Source of the DNA: Spirosoma oryzicola
GTDB taxonomy: Bacteria > Bacteroidota > Bacteroidia > Cytophagales > Spirosomataceae
Length of the DNA: 64,000 nucleotides
Assembly (NCBI RefSeq): GCF_021233055.1
Contig: NZ_CP089543.1
Location: 117,562 to 181,561 of the forward strand
Direction of reading: 5' to 3'
The position numbers were made by a program, and so were the translations under genes. Positions 61,974 to 64,000 of this stretch are shown here, one piece after another; the first letter of the stretch is position 1; the number at the start of each line of letters is the position of its first letter. The notes under the pieces are model-generated. The model was not told where the DNA came from. It saw nothing but the letters and a program-made list of their open reading frames with translations, and made no database searches.

Positions 61974-63302
61974 TCACATACGGCGAATCTTTTTTGTCAG
62001 ATTTTTTTTCTGCTTTTTCTTCACTTTACCCTGAACTTGCTCCTCTCCCGCTGGTTTTTCTGGCAGCCCTGCAGTCTGATCCAATACTACTGAGATTTTC
62101 GTTTGCTTCTCGCTTTTCTCCTCAACCACCTTGTTCTTACTTTGGACGGTCGTTGATTCCGTGAACCTTGTAGCTTCTCGTTTATGTGCCCTTGTCTCAC
62201 TCGTAGCAACTAGGTTTTGTTTTCGAACGATAGAATCTTGAGGACTTTGGCTTACTGGTTTCGACTTTTCAACAGGTTTGCGCTCTGTCTGCTCTGAAAA
62301 GTTTTTCACCAACACTTCTCTGCTGAATTGCTTTTCTAACTCAGTTTCGTGTATAACAGCTCTGGTCTGGTTGCGTATGTAGAGGTAAGCTCCATCCGTT
62401 TCTCGTATTTCGATGCTGAGTTGGCGTAACGTCTGTTTAAACTCGGTCTCTGTCAAGCTTCGGTAAAGGGCTAATCGCTTTTCAATCAGGCTTTCTACTA
62501 CTCTACACTCTTTTTTGTGTTGATCTTCTCGATTTGAGAATAGCTCTGTTAACCTAGCATATGTTGGTCGACTTGGCAGATTGCTTGCTTTTATGGGTCG
62601 ATTATCAGCACCCCCAGAGTTAACATGTTGGTAAGTGATTCCTGATTGGCTACGCCCAGCTTTCGTATTCATTACAATCCCTTCACAACTCAAGTATTGC
62701 TTGAAGCTGTTCACCGATCCGAATGAGTACGTCTCCAATGTCCTTTTTACCTTCTCGTCAACTGTCAGCCTGGTCGAATGTTGTTCAGCACCTAACTCCT
62801 CCCCAACCCTACCTGGCTCTCTAGTCACGAATGGGCGTTCGGCCTGCACCAAACCGTATTTCGTTTCGAGTCGACGACGTACTTTTTGCAAACGGTTTTT
62901 GATGAATGTATCCGTGATTTTACGCCCTTCTGCATCCACCGCAACGCTCACCACGTGAATATGCGGGTGTTTCGTATCATAATGCTGGTACATCAGATAA
63001 GGCTGTTTACCAAACCCTATTTCCCTCATTACCTCACCCCCTATGGCTTGCAGTTGATCGACTGCTACCACTTCTTTGGGATGAAAAGCAACGGCTAAAT
63101 GCACCGATGGTTTTTGAATGCTAGGATTGAGACGTGCATACTGTTCGAGCAGTTGAAGCCTGAACCGCGCATATTTTTGGGCCTTCTCATTATCGGGGTA
63201 GTTGGCGATTTGGATACGCTCAGCCTCTCCCTGCTCCACTTTCTGCTCATTGTACCGGAACGCTCCTGCTACATCTTTTCCAGTCAAGATTCGTATAACC
63301 AT
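61974..63302 (-). CDS. Relaxase (mobilisation nuclease)
   Basis: A 442-residue relaxase. The N-terminal nuclease domain (about residues 1 to 160) has GAFRYNEQKV with Tyr17, the candidate nucleophile position in this group, VHLAVAFHP, and the metal-binding KHPHIHVVSV (His112, His114, His116). The C-terminal half is a long charged linker ending in a basic KKKQKKNLTKKIRRM tail. It nicks the transfer origin and leads the strand out. It overlaps the accessory gene upstream by 19 bases. Confidence 0.88.
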   Translation of the reverse strand: MVIRILTGKDVAGAFRYNEQKVEQGEAERIQIANYPDNEKAQKYARFRLQLLEQYARLNPSIQKPSVHLAVAFHPKEVVAVDQLQAIGGEVMREIGFGKQPYLMYQHYDTKHPHIHVVSVAVDAEGRKITDTFIKNRLQKVRRRLETKYGLVQAERPFVTREPGRVGEELGAEQHSTRLTVDEKVKRTLETYSFGSVNSFKQYLSCEGIVMNTKAGRSQSGITYQHVNSGGADNRPIKASNLPSRPTYARLTELFSNREDQHKKECRVVESLIEKRLALYRSLTETEFKQTLRQLSIEIRETDGAYLYIRNQTRAVIHETELEKQFSREVLVKNFSEQTERKPVEKSKPVSQSPQDSIVRKQNLVATSETRAHKREATRFTESTTVQSKNKVVEEKSEKQTKISVVLDQTAGLPEKPAGEEQVQGKVKKKQKKNLTKKIRRM

Positions 63303-63688
63303 GCTGTGATCTGTTCAATGGTTTCCTGAATCCTAAGAAGCTCTTCGCTTAGCTTATTGCCAACAATAGACTGGGCTTCCTCCTTCCGATCTTCTTCGAT
63401 TATCTCAGAGATCAGCTGCAATTGGCGTCCCCTTTCCTGTAAATTGATGATGATTGTCAGTAGCAATTCATCTGGTTTCGGTCCCCTGCTTTGCTTGTCT
63501 GACAACAATATTTGCTTGAGAAATTGAGCAAACGCGAGCTTACTGCCTGCTTTCATTTGCACATATTTTGCCTGTATTTGACTATTCTCAATAGGAGTTA
63601 CCCAGCAGTTAAGTTTGATAGTTGATCTCTCTGAGTCGATTTTAGGAGGTCTTCCCCCTCTACGTTGGCCTGTTTTTCTGTTTTCCAC
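63284..63688 (-). CDS. Relaxosome accessory protein (MobC-like)
   Basis: A 134-residue basic, helical protein. It starts MENRKTGQRRGGRPPKIDSE, an AT-hook-like basic lead, then a ribbon-helix-helix-like core STIKLNCWVTPIENSQI, followed by KLAFAQFLKQILL. This matches small accessory proteins that bind the transfer origin with the relaxase. It overlaps the relaxase start by 19 bases. Confidence 0.8.
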   Translation of the reverse strand: MENRKTGQRRGGRPPKIDSERSTIKLNCWVTPIENSQIQAKYVQMKAGSKLAFAQFLKQILLSDKQSRGPKPDELLLTIIINLQERGRQLQLISEIIEEDRKEEAQSIVGNKLSEELLRIQETIEQITAWLYES

Positions 63689-64000
63689 CTTTGCGTTGTA
63701 CGCTGCGTACAGTTGATTTTCAACTTATTTTCCATTCTGTTCTGAGTGAGAATGAAAGCAGGGCAGTTTCGCGGGTAGCAAAACACATCTTGCAAATACG
63801 TCCTAGTGAGGTGTTATGTATTCAGATGGCCGGTACAAATATGCTTCTGTTCTATCTTTTATCAAAGTGACGTTGTTGTGCTTAATACAATATATTATTT
63901 AAGATAGAACTTACTAGCCTTGTCCTTTCTTATCTTTTCATGTTCGAAGAAATGTAACGTGTTTCAAGCGAAATAGACTGTAAGCATTTAATAACCAGCA
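63689..64000. other. Region upstream of the mobilisation genes, candidate transfer origin
   Basis: About 310 bases with no convincing gene. A ten-base inverted repeat pairs 63849-63858 with 63901-63910, and the spacer is AT-rich. Transfer origins commonly lie directly upstream of accessory and relaxase genes, so this is the place to look. No known nic sequence is recognised. Confidence 0.35.

Noticed and set aside
63598..63795. Minus-strand frame overlapping the relaxosome accessory gene
   Set aside because: It is a shadow frame over the basic N-terminus of the better supported accessory gene.
63849..63910. Calling the ten-base inverted repeat the transfer origin
   Set aside because: Position fits, but no nic sequence is recognised and the arms are short. 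It is kept only as a candidate region.
1..64000. CRISPR arrays, rRNA, tRNA, insertion sequences
   Set aside because: No regularly spaced repeats, no cloverleaf or ribosomal sequence and no transposase-like protein were recognised on either strand by reading. A covariance-model scan could still find small RNAs.

Overview
This window looks like DNA of a Cytophagales-type member of the Bacteroidota, most probably Spirosoma or a close relative. This is inferred from the family repertoire: DUF4099/DUF3945 proteins, a Bacteroidota-style relaxase with its TraG partner, a LytS/LytTR pair, an XRE-DUF4870 gene and bestrophin-like and DUF218 proteins. Gene starts mostly lack clear Shine-Dalgarno sites, as is usual there. 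No rRNA, tRNA, CRISPR array or transposase was recognised.

Region 1 (1-12.5 kb) is gene-poor and decaying. It opens with about 0.87 kb without genes and a transaldolase pseudogene (ATT in place of the start, plus a frameshift). It then holds a set of tiny unknown genes that fall into paralogous families, called A to F here. One block (A-B-C-D-E-F, about 2.4-4.74 kb) is duplicated at about 7.78-10.06 kb. The second copy is breaking down and ends at a sharp junction with a fragment of a response regulator. A ketoacyl-ACP-synthase-III-like gene lies between this copy and a further D-C pair.

Region 2 (12.5-20.3 kb) carries ordinary chromosomal-type genes: a transglutaminase-like protein, a bestrophin-like channel, a broken XRE-DUF4870 gene, a DUF218 protein, a divergent NmrA/HxlR pair with an operator-like tandem repeat, an Lnt-like nitrilase-fold acyltransferase and an ArsR regulator.

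Region 3 (20.3-32.6 kb) is visibly richer in G+C than both sides. It holds a complete RND efflux operon (adaptor, pump, outer-membrane channel) between two paralogous ArsR genes. Then come a luciferase-like monooxygenase, two paralogous F420-type NADP-binding oxidoreductases, an Old Yellow Enzyme, an OsmC/Ohr peroxidase and a second NmrA protein. Together they look like an acquired module for resisting toxic, electrophilic or oxidising compounds.

Region 4 (32.6-50.6 kb) returns to the background composition: a divergent Lrp/EamA exporter pair, a dehydrogenase pseudogene, an alpha/beta hydrolase, a sterol-desaturase-type hydroxylase, a Crp-like regulator, a CheY-like protein, a multi-PAS histidine kinase overlapping a receiver-Crp fusion regulator, a GNAT-like protein and a LytS/LytTR pair.

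Region 5 (50.6-63.7 kb) is a mobilisation module read mainly on the minus strand: relaxosome accessory protein, relaxase, TraG coupling ATPase, XRE regulator, two DUF3945 proteins, a toprim primase-like protein and several small accessory proteins. One secreted M23 peptidase lies on the plus strand. No type IV secretion genes are in view, so this is either the edge of a conjugative element or a mobilisable one.

The most unusual feature spread across the window is a family of short intergenic hairpins with a GGAGCGTTTA-like loop. About ten copies were found, mostly between gene ends and at least one built like an intrinsic terminator.
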